In this document: piece after piece, positions 1-12,060 of the stretch
Position numbering within the stretch: position 1 is the first letter of the stretch
How the letters are laid out: each line of letters begins with the position of its first letter
DNA from: Ursus arctos
Taxonomy: Eukaryota; Chordata; Mammalia; Carnivora; Ursidae
Direction: 5' to 3'
Assembly (NCBI RefSeq): GCF_023065955.2
Contig: NW_026622808.1
Coordinates: 45,830,475 to 45,894,474, forward strand
DNA: 64,000 nucleotides
Notes under the pieces: model-generated
Database searches by the model: none
Told to the model about the DNA's origin: nothing
The model's input: only the letters and a program-made list of their open reading frames with translations
Made by a program: the position numbers and the translations under genes

Positions 1-440
1 GATGGGCAATTTACAACCTCACTACTTTAAGGCACTCATTTATTCTTCAGTTCAAGTTGTGCTCTCAACCTTAGCACAGACTTTGGAAAAAGAAATATTT
101 CGTTACAATAATGATTAGAAAGTCCCTTTGGAGGAAATAACTTGCTGATGAAGATTAATTTCTCTCTCCCTTCCTCTCCTATTTTCTGTGTGTCTTCTCT
201 ATAAACAGAAGTTGAAAATGGTTCACTGGAGCCCAGAGTAATGGACCACAAAGTTCCCAATAGATGGTCAGCCTGGGTTGACTATAACTTAGTTTAATGG
301 TATCCCTTCACTGTAGAGTGAAACCAGAAAGGGCTTTGCAGAGAGCAACGTGATACACATGAATTCATTACCATCATTTATAACCAGGTAAGATCCAGGA
401 CCTGGGTTACTAAATGTCTTCCTTTTCTGATGTGAGGCTA
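1..440. other. Unique sequence, nothing recognised
   Basis: No repeat family, RNA gene or coding signal was recognised. A 74-codon open frame on the minus strand (36-260) has low-complexity composition and no domain. It is treated as chance. Confidence 0.5.
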
Positions 441-449
441 GCTAGACCT

Positions 450-600
450 CAGGCTCCTGAATAAGACAGTCCTGAGTTTCTGTTGCACAACATGCCCGAG
501 CCTTCAGAGCCTCATCTGTAAAATGGAAAATAAAAGTATCTACTTATCTAATAGTGATTTGTTGAGGATTAAATGAGACCAAAATGAATAGTAAAACAAG
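450..600 (+). mobile_element. MIR SINE 3' part
   Basis: The string 'cctcatctgtaaaatgga' followed by 'gttgaggattaaatgaga' matches the 3' half of the mammalian-wide MIR SINE. It is an old, inactive tRNA-derived element and only part of it is readable. Confidence 0.7.
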
Positions 601-2190
601 TTCATAGTTGCAGCGTGACCCACTCATCTCAGTGTGCCCAGAATTTCCTGATTTTAGCACCAAAAGTTCCATATACTGGGGACTTCATCCATTGCAGGCA
701 AACTGGGACAGTGCGTCATCCAAGAATCGGGAACTCAAAAAATTTTTAGAAAATATTAAGCTATTTTTATTTCAGGGGAGAAAAGCGAAGATTAAAATTC
801 TCAGCACGGTATAAGGATCACTGGCATTTTATATTAAAAAATTAGGATTACAGAATTCAACCTCCTAGGGTTCACACATAAGGCTTCTAAATTCAAATCC
901 TATACCTGGGGTGCTTTTATTCATCCTTTCATTCAATTCTTCATTCCTTCAATCAATCCCTGCCTTCCTAGAACTTAGAGTAGAAGACACAGGCATGTAA
1001 TAAACAGAAGTCTTACAAACAATTCCCACTGCTGTTGTGCTAAGTGTATTGGCAGGTAATTGCGCATGAGTGATTTTTCTAGGTATTTTCCTGAATCAGT
1101 CTACTCTCCAGTGTTTCCTCTTGTGCCCATATTTTCCTGCAAAGGGGACATCATAGGATTGCAGTTTGGCCATGGAGGAGCAGAAGTTAATTAGTCCTAA
1201 ACGACCACACGTGGTCTGGTCTGCGGTGTTCTTCTATTTATATTTTGATAGGATAGCAGACTTGGGAGTCCAGCCTCATCCTGTCTGTCCCATGGAATAA
1301 TCCATAGTTGGTAGGTTCCTAACCCAAGGGGAGCCCCTCCCTTATCTGTGCAGGTGATCTGGGTCTACATTTGCCTGTTTAAGTTCACGAAACAGGAAAA
1401 TACCCAAGAGTCTTACATTTCAACCCACACTCTCAGCATCCGTAAGAAAGGAAAAGTGGTCTCTCCAGATGTGTTCCCATTACAGTATTGTGTGGTCTTT
1501 TATTTTCATTTCAGTAGAGCCAGGAAATTCAGAATCAGTCACCTAGTCCAAAATATAATAATCTTTTGGTATTATATTTACAATAACATATCATAGGGAA
1601 AGTGGATATTTCATCTGGGAGCCAGGGTAGGCACTGGGGAACTGACTCGCCTCAGCAGTACCGTGTTAATAAACTTGAGAAAGCGCTATGCTGGGTTAAA
1701 ATGCAACTTTTCACCCCCCTGGCATGGCAAACTGAATAGGGAAGGAAACCTCTAGCAATACAGGATTAGATTTCACGAAAAGATATGGAAGGGGATACAA
1801 AATCCCTCACCGTGTCTCCTGCAAAAATAAAAGAACAAAAGAGCCAGTGGCCATTTCTTCAAAGAAGAGCCTTCCCTGGACTGTTTCCACTTAAAATCTA
1901 CTTCTATATTACATTTCAGTTTAGGTGGTTGGTATTTAACAAAATCTTTACAAAGTTAAGTGTTTTATTTATTTTTTTAGTTTAGGATCATTTCAAGGGG
2001 GGATGGTTTTTAGGGGTTTGGATTTGGTAGGAAATTCTATGATCGGGTTCCAAGAAGAAGATAGGGTTTATTTTTGGTTTGGGTCCCAGTTGGGCCAAGC
2101 AGTTAGGGGACCATGGAAGAACAGTGTTTCTGTGGCATCAAGTACCAGAAAGCTAGTCTCAAGGGTATGTCAACAGCAGCAAAAGCATTA
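600..2190. other. Mostly unique sequence
   Basis: Apart from a possible degraded L2 3' end around 905-1010 (runs of 'ttcattcaattcttcattcc'), nothing is recognised. Open frames at 608-814, 1348-1596 and 1785-1985 are short and domain-free. There is no CpG enrichment. Confidence 0.45.
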
Positions 2191-2302
2191 ACATTTTTTT
2201 TTCTTTTTCTTTTTACTTTTTCTTCTTCTTCTTCCTCATCTTTTTCTTCTTCTTTTTTTTCTTTTTCTTTTCTTTTTCTTTCTTTCTTTTTTTTTTTTTT
2301 GA
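2191..2302 (+). repeat. Pyrimidine-rich (TTC/TTTTC)n tract
   Basis: About 110 bases are almost purely T and C, as TTC, TTTTC and T-run units, ending in a run of about 18 T before GAAATTGCAG. The strand asymmetry makes this a candidate for triplex (H-DNA) formation. The serine/phenylalanine-rich open frame at 2113-2430 is just this tract translated. Confidence 0.85.
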
Positions 2303-2619
2303 AATTGCAGCAAGCCTGTGGCTATTTCTTAAAAGAATTTAGTGCAAAAGTTGTGCCCCTTGCTATTCTGAGTTCTTGCCCAAGATTTGAAAACATGCCC
2401 AGTGCAAATGTGATACGAGACTTTGAATAAAGAAAATAACTCAAAAAATGTTTTTCTTGGTGGTGGTGTAGAGTGGGGGGTGTTAGAGAGGAGTTACATC
2501 TGTTTTTCTTTTCTTCTTTCTATCTTTCTTTTCTTTTACTTAAGAAGGAAGATTCTTTGTTGATCAGATATCCTCATAGACACAAAAAAAGGAGAGTTCT
2601 TGCTGCTACTTTTGCTCAG

Positions 2620-3028
2620 TGTTATAGGCTGAGTTGTGTTACCCCCCCCCTCCTGCCCCCCAAATTCACATGTTGAAGTCCACACACCCAGGAACTCAGA
2701 ATGTGACTGTATTTGGAGGCAGGGCTTTTAAAGAGGTAATTAAGGTAAAATGAAGTCATATGGGTGCACCCTCAACCAATATGACTGATGTCCTTATAAG
2801 AAGAGGGAATTTGGACTCAGACATGTGCCTTCGGAGGAAAGACCATGTGAGGACACAGTGAGAAGGGAGCCATCAGCAGGACAAGGGGAGAAGCCTTCAG
2901 GGGAAATGAGCCCCACCAACACCTTGATCTTAGACATCTAGCTTCCAGAACTGCAAGAAAATAAAGTTCTGTTGTTTAAGCCCCTAGTCTGCGGTATTTC
3001 GTTATGGCAGCCCTAGGAAACTAACACA
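2620..3028 (+). mobile_element. MLT1-type solo LTR (ERVL-MaLR)
   Basis: The sequence follows the MLT1 consensus from 'gttataggctgagttgtgtt' through 'tgactgtatttggaggcagg', 'tgatgtccttataagaaga' and 'aacaccttgatcttagac' to 'ggcagccctaggaaactaac'. The LTR polyadenylation signal AATAAA is kept at 2960-2965. No internal retroviral sequence flanks it, so it is a solo LTR. The C-run at 2642-2651 is an expansion inside the LTR. Family identity is from memory; the MaLR class is secure and the subfamily is not. Confidence 0.8.
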
Positions 3029-3315
3029 TTAAGTCAAATGACTGTTTCCACCAAAGGATGTTGCCAGTGGGACAGGATAATTCCTTGTTAGAAATAGTAG
3101 CTTGCTCTCCTTAGAGCTCTCTGCCATACATTTTTAATGATCTTTTAAAAGTACATTCAGAACTCAGGAAATTTTGGTTTCATCAGAGTTATTTTGGTGC
3201 GGGGAAGGGAGGACAGAAGAATATATTTCAGTCATACTTATTAATTTGAATGCCTTTTAATATGTTTAGTGAAATTCTGAATCATGCATGCCCTCTGAAA
3301 TTATTTTAAAATGAA
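3029..3315. other. Unique spacer
   Basis: AT-rich spacer between an MLT1 LTR and a SINE. Nothing recognised. Confidence 0.4.
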
Positions 3316-3334
3316 AGAATATTAATATATTTTT

Positions 3335-3545
3335 ATTTTTATTTATTTATTTTTTTAAAGATTTTATTTATTTATTCGACAGAGATAGAGACAGCCAGCG
3401 AGAGAGGGAACACAAGCAGGGGGAGTGGGAGAGGAAGAAGCAGGCTCATAGTGGAGGAGCCTGATGTGGGGCTCGATCCCATAACGCCGGGATCACGCCC
3501 TGAGCCGAAGGCAGACGCTTCACCGCTGTGCCACCCAGGTGCCCC
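3335..3545 (-). mobile_element. Can-SINE (tRNA-derived), young copy
   Basis: Minus-strand SINE. On the plus strand it reads from the A-tail complement through 'aagattttatttatttatt', the CT-rich complement, the B-box complement 'ggctcgatcc' and the head 'gccacccaggtgcccc'. It is flanked by 19-bp target-site duplications beginning agaatattaatatattt (3316-3334 and 3546-3564), which set the boundaries and show L1-mediated insertion. The sequence differs from the copy at 26586-26792 at only about five positions over the shared ~170-base body, so it is recent. It carries an internal Pol III promoter of tRNA origin but is not a tRNA gene. Confidence 0.97.
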
Positions 3546-3564
3546 AGAATATTAATATATTTTT

Positions 3565-6060
3565 AAAGGTTTTGATTTCTTTGCATAGCTTAACTTGGAT
3601 TTCTTCAAGTTAAAATGACAGTGTGAGGGTATTTTTTTCACCTGACCTTTGTAAGTTCCTTCAAATGCCCATGCTCAACCTCACAGTTACTAAGACAGAT
3701 ATGACAGAGCTGCAGATGGAGTAAAATGCAGCTGTTTAAAAAGAATGTGACGACAGCAGGTCAAAAAGAAGTTCTAGTGCTAACTGAAAAAACAATTTTA
3801 AATCATTGTATGTATTTTATTATTGCAATTATGCATAATTACATGCAGAGTATGTATGTTGTAATTATGCATATTATAGCATTACACCTAGTTTTTCTTA
3901 AGCAAAACCTTATAAAAATTATTATGGGGAAATATACTGAACAGTGATCACTTTTGGGGACTAGGATTAGGACTGCTCCCCTCCCCCCCAGCTTATTTTC
4001 ACTTTTGCCTACATTTCTTAAATAAGTGTGTATTACTTTAATGATTAAAGATAATTATCTACCACCAGTGTAAAAATGCTTAAGAGTGCATTATGCATTT
4101 ATAATTAAATGAGCTAACCACCAGGTGTAAACAGCTGGCATGGTGCCTACTTCAGACTAGGAGCTCAGTCAAGGTTAGCTTTCATTCTCCACACGATTCA
4201 AACTAGTTTCCCACCATACAGTGGGATACAGGTGTCCTGGAAGCACCTAATGATGTCTCATTGTAATACCATAGACACAAAAACAAGAGTTGACAACATT
4301 TAAAAATTTGGATAGGAGGTAAAAGGAGAGGGAATGTAGGTCTTAAACTTAGGAGAATTTCATCTGTTTAGTGAATTAGTGTTTTATAATCCTCAATGGT
4401 AGACTTGCATATTGTTTATTAAGAATTCGATCAATTATGTATTCTGGGGGAATTGCAAATACCATTGGATGTCTCCCCTTCTCCCCCTGACCCCCACCAA
4501 AAAAGGGATAGTCTCTTCCAGAAAGATGGGTGGAAAAGTAAAGAACATGTTGCAAGTGAGTAAAGCACCCTACCTTGAAGTTTTGATGGAAAAATATTCT
4601 ATTGGTTGTACAGTCTTCATGTAAAATACTGTTTGGGGGATTACTGGGATAAGGAAGAGTCGCTTCTCTGATCAGGCTGCTCGTGTGTGTTGACACAAAA
4701 CAGGGGAGTAACCAGGTGGTATGAAATTGTTCAGCACACGGGCTAACTTCAGCGGAGGCACTGCGGCTAGGACTAGCACTCCCAGAAATGTGCTTTTTAT
4801 CTTTCTACTCAGCTTCCTGGCCCTCCTCTCTCCCTAGGGGAAAAAAAATCCCTACACCACTTTTAGAACAGCTAAGGAAGTTGTGTAATGAGACGCAGGA
4901 AACGGGGCTGACTTTAAGACAAGGATTTTCAATATGCCCTAGCCAACCACAGAATTTAGAAATTCTAGATTTTTTTCTGAAGGTACGGAGCAACCCAGAA
5001 CCCCAAAAAACAGAAAACAGATGGCGGTATGCAATTTGAGATCTCATTTGTCCCTGTAGATAGATGAGCACCTTCGGTCATGACAGGAAGGATGCAGGCT
5101 CCCCAGCGCTGTTTCTCACCTGATAGACATCTGTCAGGTTCTGGGTGGAGGAGAGATAGAAGCAAGGAGGAAACTGGAGAAAAATCTCTCAAAGACTGAC
5201 CCAAGACATAGGGGAATCACGAATCCTTTGTATTCCTCGATTCTGAGCAGAGCAGTTCCTTCCACCTGAACAAAGTACTTTATTTTCTACTTTAATGTGA
5301 GTTGACCTGAAACTTTAGCCCTGGGGCAAATTACAAATATACCCTACCAGAAGTTGGCCTTGGTAACAAATTCCTAACTGGAGTCCCATTTTTAGTGAGG
5401 TCTGGCTGTACCTCACAACTGTAATCAGGCTCATTGAACAATATGAGCTTTCATAGCCTTGCTATTTTAGATTCTTTCTCTCAGACTAAATAAGCAAAAC
5501 TGCTCCCAGACATCCATCATGGGTATCACAGAGTGACTTACATATCACATAACTCAGAATGGAGTGGTTCCATTCCTTCAGGCTTCCTGACTTGAGTTAG
5601 CTGCATCTGCTAATGTTGAAATGTGTTTTGAAGACATTGTATCATTTGGCCAGGAAGATGGAGGGCCAGATGGCTTTGAAAGAATATTAAATGGCAGAAG
5701 CCTCTTCTGGAATGTTAAGCTGCTTCTAGAGATCATGGTTATATTTCCTAAAGATAGTGTCCTTTGGGGGGTAAAATTTTGCTATTTTATCCAAACCAGA
5801 GACAAGAAAGAAGAGAAAAACTTTCAGGGTATTTTCTAAAATAAGGATGATGAAAGCTTTCGGAGTAATGGTAAATACAATTTTGAATATCTTGGATGGC
5901 ACAGTGGTTAGGATGTTTTATCTTACTGACACATTCTGTTTTATTAGGGAAGGCATAATATTTACTGTTAGCTTTCAGCAATGTGTTTCCTATGCTGAAG
6001 GAAAATTTTTGAAGACTAGAATGATATCCGTTGCTCATAATTTGGAAACTTGAAGTATAT
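3565..6060. other. Long mostly unique stretch
   Basis: Nothing coding is recognised. A probable MIR 3' remnant lies near 4105-4185 ('gagctcagtcaaggtta'). Opposed open frames at 4376-4696 (minus) and 4412-4624 (plus) overlap each other and have no domains. The 4800-5230 block is repeat-poor, with overlapping short frames on both strands, again without recognisable products. Confidence 0.45.
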
Positions 6061-6064
6061 ATCA

Positions 6065-6185
6065 AGAAGATTCAGAGAATGAATGTTGATCCTTACTGTT
6101 AGTAGGATTAATAAAACAATGTACAAAAGTCCTTAGAATGAAGCCTGGAACATTATAACTGCTCAATAAATTTAATCACTATAAT
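6065..6185 (+). mobile_element. MIR 3' end fragment
   Basis: The string 'gaatgaagcctggaacat' followed by 'ctgctcaataaattt' matches the MIR 3' end (last exon-like 'cctggcacatagtaagcgctcaataaat' region). Heavily diverged. Confidence 0.55.
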
Positions 6186-6519
6186 GATTAGGATTAGAAT
6201 AAAAAACTCAGAAAGTCAACTTATTTCATATCTCCTCTTGGCTATCTCCCAGGCAACTTAAACTTGACATATTCAAAGATGAGTTATTTATTTCTTCCCT
6301 GTTGCAGTCTGGCTCTTCCCATGGGTCTTTCAATCCTAGTAAATGACAACCCACATTTGTTCAAGCCAGGGTTCTGGGGAGTCACACCTGATACGCCCCT
6401 CTCCCTCACCATTCTGTATCCATCCATCACTAAGTCCCATACATGCCATAGTTTAAACATTTTAAAAATTTACCCACTTATCTCTATCATTTTTGCTAAA
6501 CCTCTACCCTAGGATTTAC

Positions 6520-6720
6520 AACCTCTATTCTATTGATATTTTGGGCCAGAAAATTCTTTGCTGTGGGAAGCTCTCCTGTGCATCGTAGGATTGTTATCAG
6601 TATCCCTATTCTCGACCTGCTGGATGCCAGTGGGAACACCCGTTTTGTTATAATCCAAAATGTCTCCAGACATTGCCAGATATCCCTTGGGGGCAAAGTC
6701 TCCTCCATTTGAGAACCACA
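6520..6720 (-). mobile_element. MER20 (hAT-Charlie DNA transposon fossil)
   Basis: Reverse complement of the MER20 non-autonomous element. Recognisable stretches are 'ttgctgtgggaagctctcc', 'tgtctccagacattgccaga' and the terminal 'tttgagaaccaca'. It is an inactive, ancient mammalian cut-and-paste element. The minus-strand open frames here are incidental. Confidence 0.8.
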
Positions 6721-6849
6721 CATTCAACCCAAATTACTAACATCTCCTATGGCAACTCCTACAAAGCCTCCTTACAAAGCCTCCTTATCCCCAGTAAGGA
6801 TAAGACCCTCTCTCACTCCTCTTGAGCCTTTTTCACAGAGAGGTCACAG

Positions 6850-7360
6850 AGGTCTTTACTGCATATGGATCTCACCAGCTCCCATCCCAGCCTGAGCTTC
6901 TGACTTGTTTCCTCCACACTTTGAACAAAAACTCCCAACCATGTCCATCTTCATTGAGTCCTTCCTATTCTTCTCTCCAACCTAATCTTGTGCATCTCCC
7001 TCACTATGCACCAGCCACAGTGGAGTTCCACCAACACACCAAATGTCTGTGGCCCTCGACACCTTCACATATGCTATCCCTGCACAGTGAGCTCTGCAGC
7101 CGACCTTTTCCTCATCCGTGAAGGTAGCCCCCATTACTCTAACAAGACCCTAGTTGTTTCCATCCATGCCTTCATCACAATTTGCAACTGTGCATTTTCT
7201 GTCTTACTTTAGTTGTTTTATATGAGACTATTAGTTACTTGAAGGCAAGAGCAGGTCTGTTTTATCCCTTACTCAATCCCAGCACTATCACACTGTCTTG
7301 GCATACAACAAGGAAACTACTCGTATTCACAGAATGCACGAATGATGAATGAATGAAATA
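6850..7360 (+). mobile_element. L2 LINE 3' region
   Basis: Ends in the L2 3' signature: 'cttgaaggcaagagcagg', then 'cactgtcttggcatacaa', then 'gatgaatgaatgaa'. The upstream part (from about 6850) has the diverged 'tgctatccctgcacagtga' region typical of L2. It is old and non-functional. The start is uncertain and could extend back toward 6330. Confidence 0.65.
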
Positions 7361-7400
7361 GAAAAGGAGTTTTGACTGGGAAGTGCTTTCCCCATTCTTC

Positions 7401-7414
7401 ACACTAGGGGGTGC
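7401..7414 (+). promoter_or_regulatory. CTCF-like motif (12/14)
   Basis: The bases acactagggggtgc align to the CTCF core CCASYAGRKGGCRS with two mismatches. This is a weak candidate; such matches occur by chance. Confidence 0.25.
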
Positions 7415-7419
7415 TAAAT

Positions 7420-9000
7420 AAAATAATTTTTTTTTTAATAGTATTTGGGAGGTTTGGATGTTCTTTTCCCATGATGCCATTTAAAGTTAGTAGTTCAAAA
7501 TTTTTTTCTTCTCACTTCATAGCATTTATCAAGTTCAAAGAGTTATGTCAATTAAATGTGATATACCTGCAGAGTGCTCAGCACAATAGTGCCAGGCAAT
7601 CAGAAGTACACAGGAAGTACTAATTGTTATTTTAACCAATTACATTATATTAAAATAAAACTTTACCACCAAAGTGGTTAGGGGAGGTAGTTTAAAGCAG
7701 AGAACCATTACTAAATTTCCCCCAAATGACTCAATTTTCATGTCTCAGGGTTTTCATTATTTGCACTGAAACATATCACTTCCAGCTCTTAACAAAATGT
7801 GATCGTGTTTAAAATACAAAATGGCTAAGACCTGAAGAATAAAGTTCTCAATAAAGACATTAGATTGATGTCATTTTAAGTCAGTCCTTAGTGTTCTAAT
7901 TCCTAAATAAAAATGTCATATGATGAGATATTTATCTGAAAATTCAGTCTTGACTCCATTCAGAATTTATTAGGGTGTCGAAAGCCCCATGGCCGAGTGA
8001 AGATTTTATGACATGTAACACTAGCTTGGACTAGCGCAGGTTAAGTGTGTCTACTTGCCAAGACAGAAGCCGGGTCTTCATAGCGTCAAATGCTCATATG
8101 TCGCTCTGCCTCTTCCCAGCGTATCTTGAGTCGCATGCTATTCACAGCTTTCGTTTCATCCAGTGTGCCAAAATTCTACCACCTAAGGGCATTAAAACCT
8201 CTTAGGTAGAGAGAGTATGTGAAAAAATAAAGAGCGTCCTGGAGATGTCCATTTGTCATATATAGGGTCATGGATCTTTTTTCACACTGCAAAAAAAGGT
8301 GTAGTTGCAAAGTAAAGTTGTAATTTCACTGTTTTCCACTCTCTTTTTAGGTTTCCATATTGTCCTGATTTATTCGGTTTTCTATGACCTGAATTTTGTG
8401 CCAATTAGATCCTCACAATGAAATGGAGTGGTTATTCTTAAGTCTCAGGAAATGCACGTTAGCTAGTTTCTTCCCGGTCCTTCTCCCAGGGAGTCACTGA
8501 AATCTGAAAAAAATTATCCCAAAGGAAAATTCACTGAGGAGAGAAAAGGAGTCCAATGATAAAAATATTTGTTTGTAGACAGTTCAATTGTAGAGCCAAA
8601 GAAAATAACTCAGGGACTAGTTTGGGATTTATTCTTTCTTCACATCAGCCTAGTTAGCTCTGTTGGTTACAAGTGTGGTACTAGTGAGGCCAAGATATTA
8701 TCCAAGTTGGAGCCCCATCTGGGCCTGTCAGCTTTGTGAGAGCAAACAACGATCTTCGGCATACAAGCACCTGCTCACAGAATGGCCTGGCCTAAGGACT
8801 CTGGTGGAATAATTTCAAGGGTGTCTGTAGAAGTAGAAACACAATTCAAAGAGTTCTGTCCTATAACAGTAGAGAATTCTGTTATTTTTCAGTCTGGTAT
8901 ATATCTAAAATTGGCCTTCTGGATAGCATCACGAGTGAAGGTAAAGGTTAGGTGGGAAAGAGAAAAATCACTGAGCTCATCAATGTCATGGTTATTGTCC
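7420..9000. other. Unique sequence
   Basis: No repeat was recognised. The 7980-8165 part has more CpG than its surroundings (for example tcgaaagcc, tagcgtc, tgtcgctc, gagtcgcatg) and may be conserved non-coding DNA. The 129-codon frame at 8782-9171 is serine-rich because it runs into the ATC repeat and a MIR. Confidence 0.4.
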
Positions 9001-9085
9001 TCCACATCTTGGCTGTCTTCTGCTTCATCACCACCAATATCATCGTTGTCATCATCATCACCATCACTGATAGAAATGTCATCAC
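8995..9085 (+). repeat. Degenerate (ATC/TCA)n trinucleotide tract
   Basis: Interrupted ATC/TCA units ('catcaccaccaatatcat', 'gtcatcatcatcaccatc'). The tract leads directly into a minus-strand MIR. Confidence 0.7.
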
Positions 9086-9087
9086 GA

Positions 9088-9335
9088 CTGTCATGCTCTT
9101 ATTATGAGCCAGGCCCTGGGCTAAGTACTTTATCTGCATTACTTCATCTTCCCAACCATTTCTGGAGGTAGTCTTGGTTATCCCCATTTTATTGTTAACG
9201 TATCTATGGATCTAAGAGACAACCTAACACATGCAGGAATACCCAGTTAGTACACTTCAGAGCCCAGAGTCAAATCCAGGCCTCGAATTCCCAAGTTTAT
9301 GATCTTAGCATCTATACCCACATGCTAACCTCCGA
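9088..9335 (-). mobile_element. MIR SINE (near full length)
   Basis: Reverse-complement MIR: 'gagccaggccctgggctaag', 'tatccccattttatt', 'gtcaaatccaggcctcgaat', 'gatcttagcatctatacc'. It is one of the longer MIR copies here. Confidence 0.75.
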
Positions 9336-9339
9336 GCTC

Positions 9340-10810
9340 TAAGGCCGCCAACTTCAGATCTACGCTCACCTTATGTCCCAAGGTTGGGTTATCTTTTTCT
9401 AACCAAAATTTTGTTGTGGGAAAGTTTAAAACTCTTTCGAGGAAAAACCTTACAGTGACCCAATTTCTTGTGACCTAGATTCTCCCCATTAGCTTACAAT
9501 TGATACCCTTTTAAAAAATTCCATTATGAAACATATTTCTGTCCAAATCCCCTAAACAGTACACCCTGCTCAGTGTATGTCCGTGTACAGATAAAAGGAA
9601 AGCTGTCTCCTAGACATCGGATGCCTAGCAATGCTGTGGGGATAAATGCTGCCTTTCTACCAAAAAGATATTGTGAAGAGATGTTCTTAATATTAACAGT
9701 AGCTAACATTACAATGCATTTCTCCATTCACTTCAGAGAATGTCAATTATTTTAAATATTTTATACATACACACACATTTGTGTATGTGTATATATACAT
9801 ATAATCTTTGAGAATTTACCTATTGTTTTTTATTTTATATGTGGAATCCTAAGGACAAGAATAGTATTTTATCTTTGTAGCTACTACAGCCCTTTGTACA
9901 TAATAACCTCACCAGATGATATTAGCTTATTATGATAATAATTACTATTGGAATAGACTATATGAAAATACTGTAGTTTCCTTTCCACGATGTCTGCCCT
10001 GATTTTTGCCAAATCCATAGCACACATCATAATGCCAGGAGTAGAGTAGGGACTCATTATTTAGTTGATTAACACTGATTTAGGACTAAAGCTTACTTTG
10101 TAACCGTTCATTGTGTCCTACACTGTGTTGGACAGCTAGCATGTACTCAGATATATTCTAGAAATTTCACAGTGGCTATCAGTGGAAAGAGTGCTGGTTT
10201 GATTACTTGCCGCTTGGCTCCCTCGTAATGGATTTGCACGGATTCATCCACCCAGTTCCACTCTGTAACTTGAAATGGGGCTGCCCATGGACAGGGGCCA
10301 ATCATAGCAATAACATCTTAGAACTTGAATAAAAGGAACTGACCTCTCCACGGATCAAAACCGTGACCTTCCCCTCTTTGGTTATTGCTATAGTAATCGA
10401 AAAAAGCAGTCTCACGATAACAGAAGGATAAGTTTAGGAGCAAGTGAATGCCATCTGGTCAGAAACACTATATTAAAATGCTGGATGCATCCCAAGTTTG
10501 CTTCCTAGCACCCCATTAAATTAAGTTGTGCTTCCTAAAGTGAGGTCTGAGCTACCAGGTGGCATGTAGGGCCACTTTGTTAGGGAAGGTGTTTTTTATT
10601 GTTAAGAAGTTAGACTAGAAAATTCATGCACTGAGCTAAAAAAACAAAAAACAAAAACACCCACCCTTTTATATGAGTGCTGAAGGAAGAAGTTTCAGAA
10701 TAGGATGACTCTGAATAGCGAAGTAGATAATAAGAGGAAATGGGAAAAGAGAGCTGTTAGATTTAGGAACATCATTTCACAGCCTGCGATGGCGGAAAGA
10801 CTCAGAACTT
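9340..10810. other. Unique AT-rich stretch with candidate regulatory core
   Basis: Mostly unrecognised. A small TACA/CACA/TGTG/TATA simple-sequence patch lies at 9761-9805. The 10145-10460 part is repeat-free and holds nested inverted repeats (see findings). No coding signal. Confidence 0.4.
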
Positions 10811-10819
10811 GCCGTTAGA

Positions 10820-10960
10820 AGACCTGATGTGAGTACTAGCTTGCTACTAGCTGTGTTGACCTTGAGCAAGAGATAACTTCTGAGACTCAGTTTCCCCATC
10901 TGTGAATTAGCCTAGCACAGTGGGGTCACTTGACCAAGGCTCATGTTCATGAGGAGTTTC
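10820..10960 (+). mobile_element. MIR SINE core and 3' part
   Basis: The order 'ctagctgtgttgaccttga', then 'agactcagtttccccatctg' is the MIR core in plus orientation. Confidence 0.75.
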
Positions 10961-11214
10961 AAATGCAGATGTTTGACATGATCACTAGACAAGGTTTTGT
11001 TTAATGTTCCTTAGATACACTCACAAGATGGGAAGATGTTAATTATATTGCTTGAAATGATGTTCCATTACCACACTACTTGTGATGAACTATATATTCA
11101 TTTTTTGGGGGTAAATTTTATAGTTATCTTGCTTTCGCACAATTATATAGCGTTGCATTTTCCTATGGTAAAAACGTTAATCTATTTGTTGTAAATATTT
11201 AAGAATCTAGCACA

Positions 11215-11400
11215 GTTTTTTGGACAGGGGGAAGTCTTTCACTGATTTAGAAGCAGAACATCAGGGAAGGCTGAGCTGGGGTACTCCGTTTGAAGCTGCT
11301 CAGTCTAAAAACATGTGTTGATCTCTACACTTAAAAATGGTTAAGAGGGCAGATGCTATGTGTATTTATCACAATTAAAAATTTTTCAATTTTTAAAAAA
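11215..11400 (+). mobile_element. L1 3' end fragment (old)
   Basis: The string 'ctacacttaaaaatggttaa' followed by 'tgtgtatttatcacaatt' and an A-rich tail matches the 3' end of older mammalian L1 (L1M type). The 5' boundary is uncertain. Confidence 0.65.
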
Positions 11401-11559
11401 AGGGTGACTCATTTCTCCTTTTAATCTCCTTTTAATCAATTATCCAATGTAAATCAGTTAATGGAAATAACTTAAAACCATGATGCCTATCTGGAATTTC
11501 AGATGGAAAAAAAAAAAAATGGAGCACTGAGATTTCCTCTCCTTCATCTCTCCCTCCTA

Positions 11560-12060
11560 CCTCTCTACAAGTATGTATTGAGCTTCCAGTTATTTGCTGA
11601 TACTCTTTGAAAAGTTGGGAAATAGGACGATAATGAAGTTCCAGCACTCATGGATCTTACATTCTAGTGAATTTGGGACATAAACAGGAAAACAAATAAT
11701 GTCAGGTAGAGATAAATGCTATTAAGAAAAAACAGTCAGGAAAGATCATAGAGTAAAGGGATGGGCAGGTGCTACTTAGGGACCAAAGGAAGACTTCCTA
11801 CAGAAGGACCATTTGAGTAGAGACTTGAATAAGAGGAGTGAGCCCACAAAGATCTGAAGGAAGCACTATTTCTAGATGCAGAAGTGCAAGTGCAAAGGCC
11901 CTGAGGCGGGAATGTGTTTGGCATGTTCAGGAGACATGTAGGCTGCCCTTGTGGCAAAGAATGAGTGACGAAGGGAAAGAATGGCAAGAGGTATGGTTGC
12001 AGATAGAGCCATGGGCCAGAATTAGGGCCTTGTGGGCCATTTTACAATGAAGTAATTGAG
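11560..12060 (-). mobile_element. L2 LINE fragment
   Basis: Reverse-complement L2: 'tcatggatcttacattctag', 'caagtgcaaaggccctgagg', 'gggccttgtgggccat'. Opposing short frames at 11772-11987 and 11838-12050 are translations of this fossil. Confidence 0.75.

Noticed and set aside
2113..2430. 105-codon Phe/Ser-rich frame that looks like a membrane protein
   Set aside because: It is the translated pyrimidine tract.
8782..9171. 129-codon serine-rich frame
   Set aside because: Serine run is the translated ATC/TCA tract and the end is a MIR.
9761..9805. Palindromic TACACA/TGTGTA patch as a regulatory site
   Set aside because: Simple-sequence CA/TA composition explains the symmetry.
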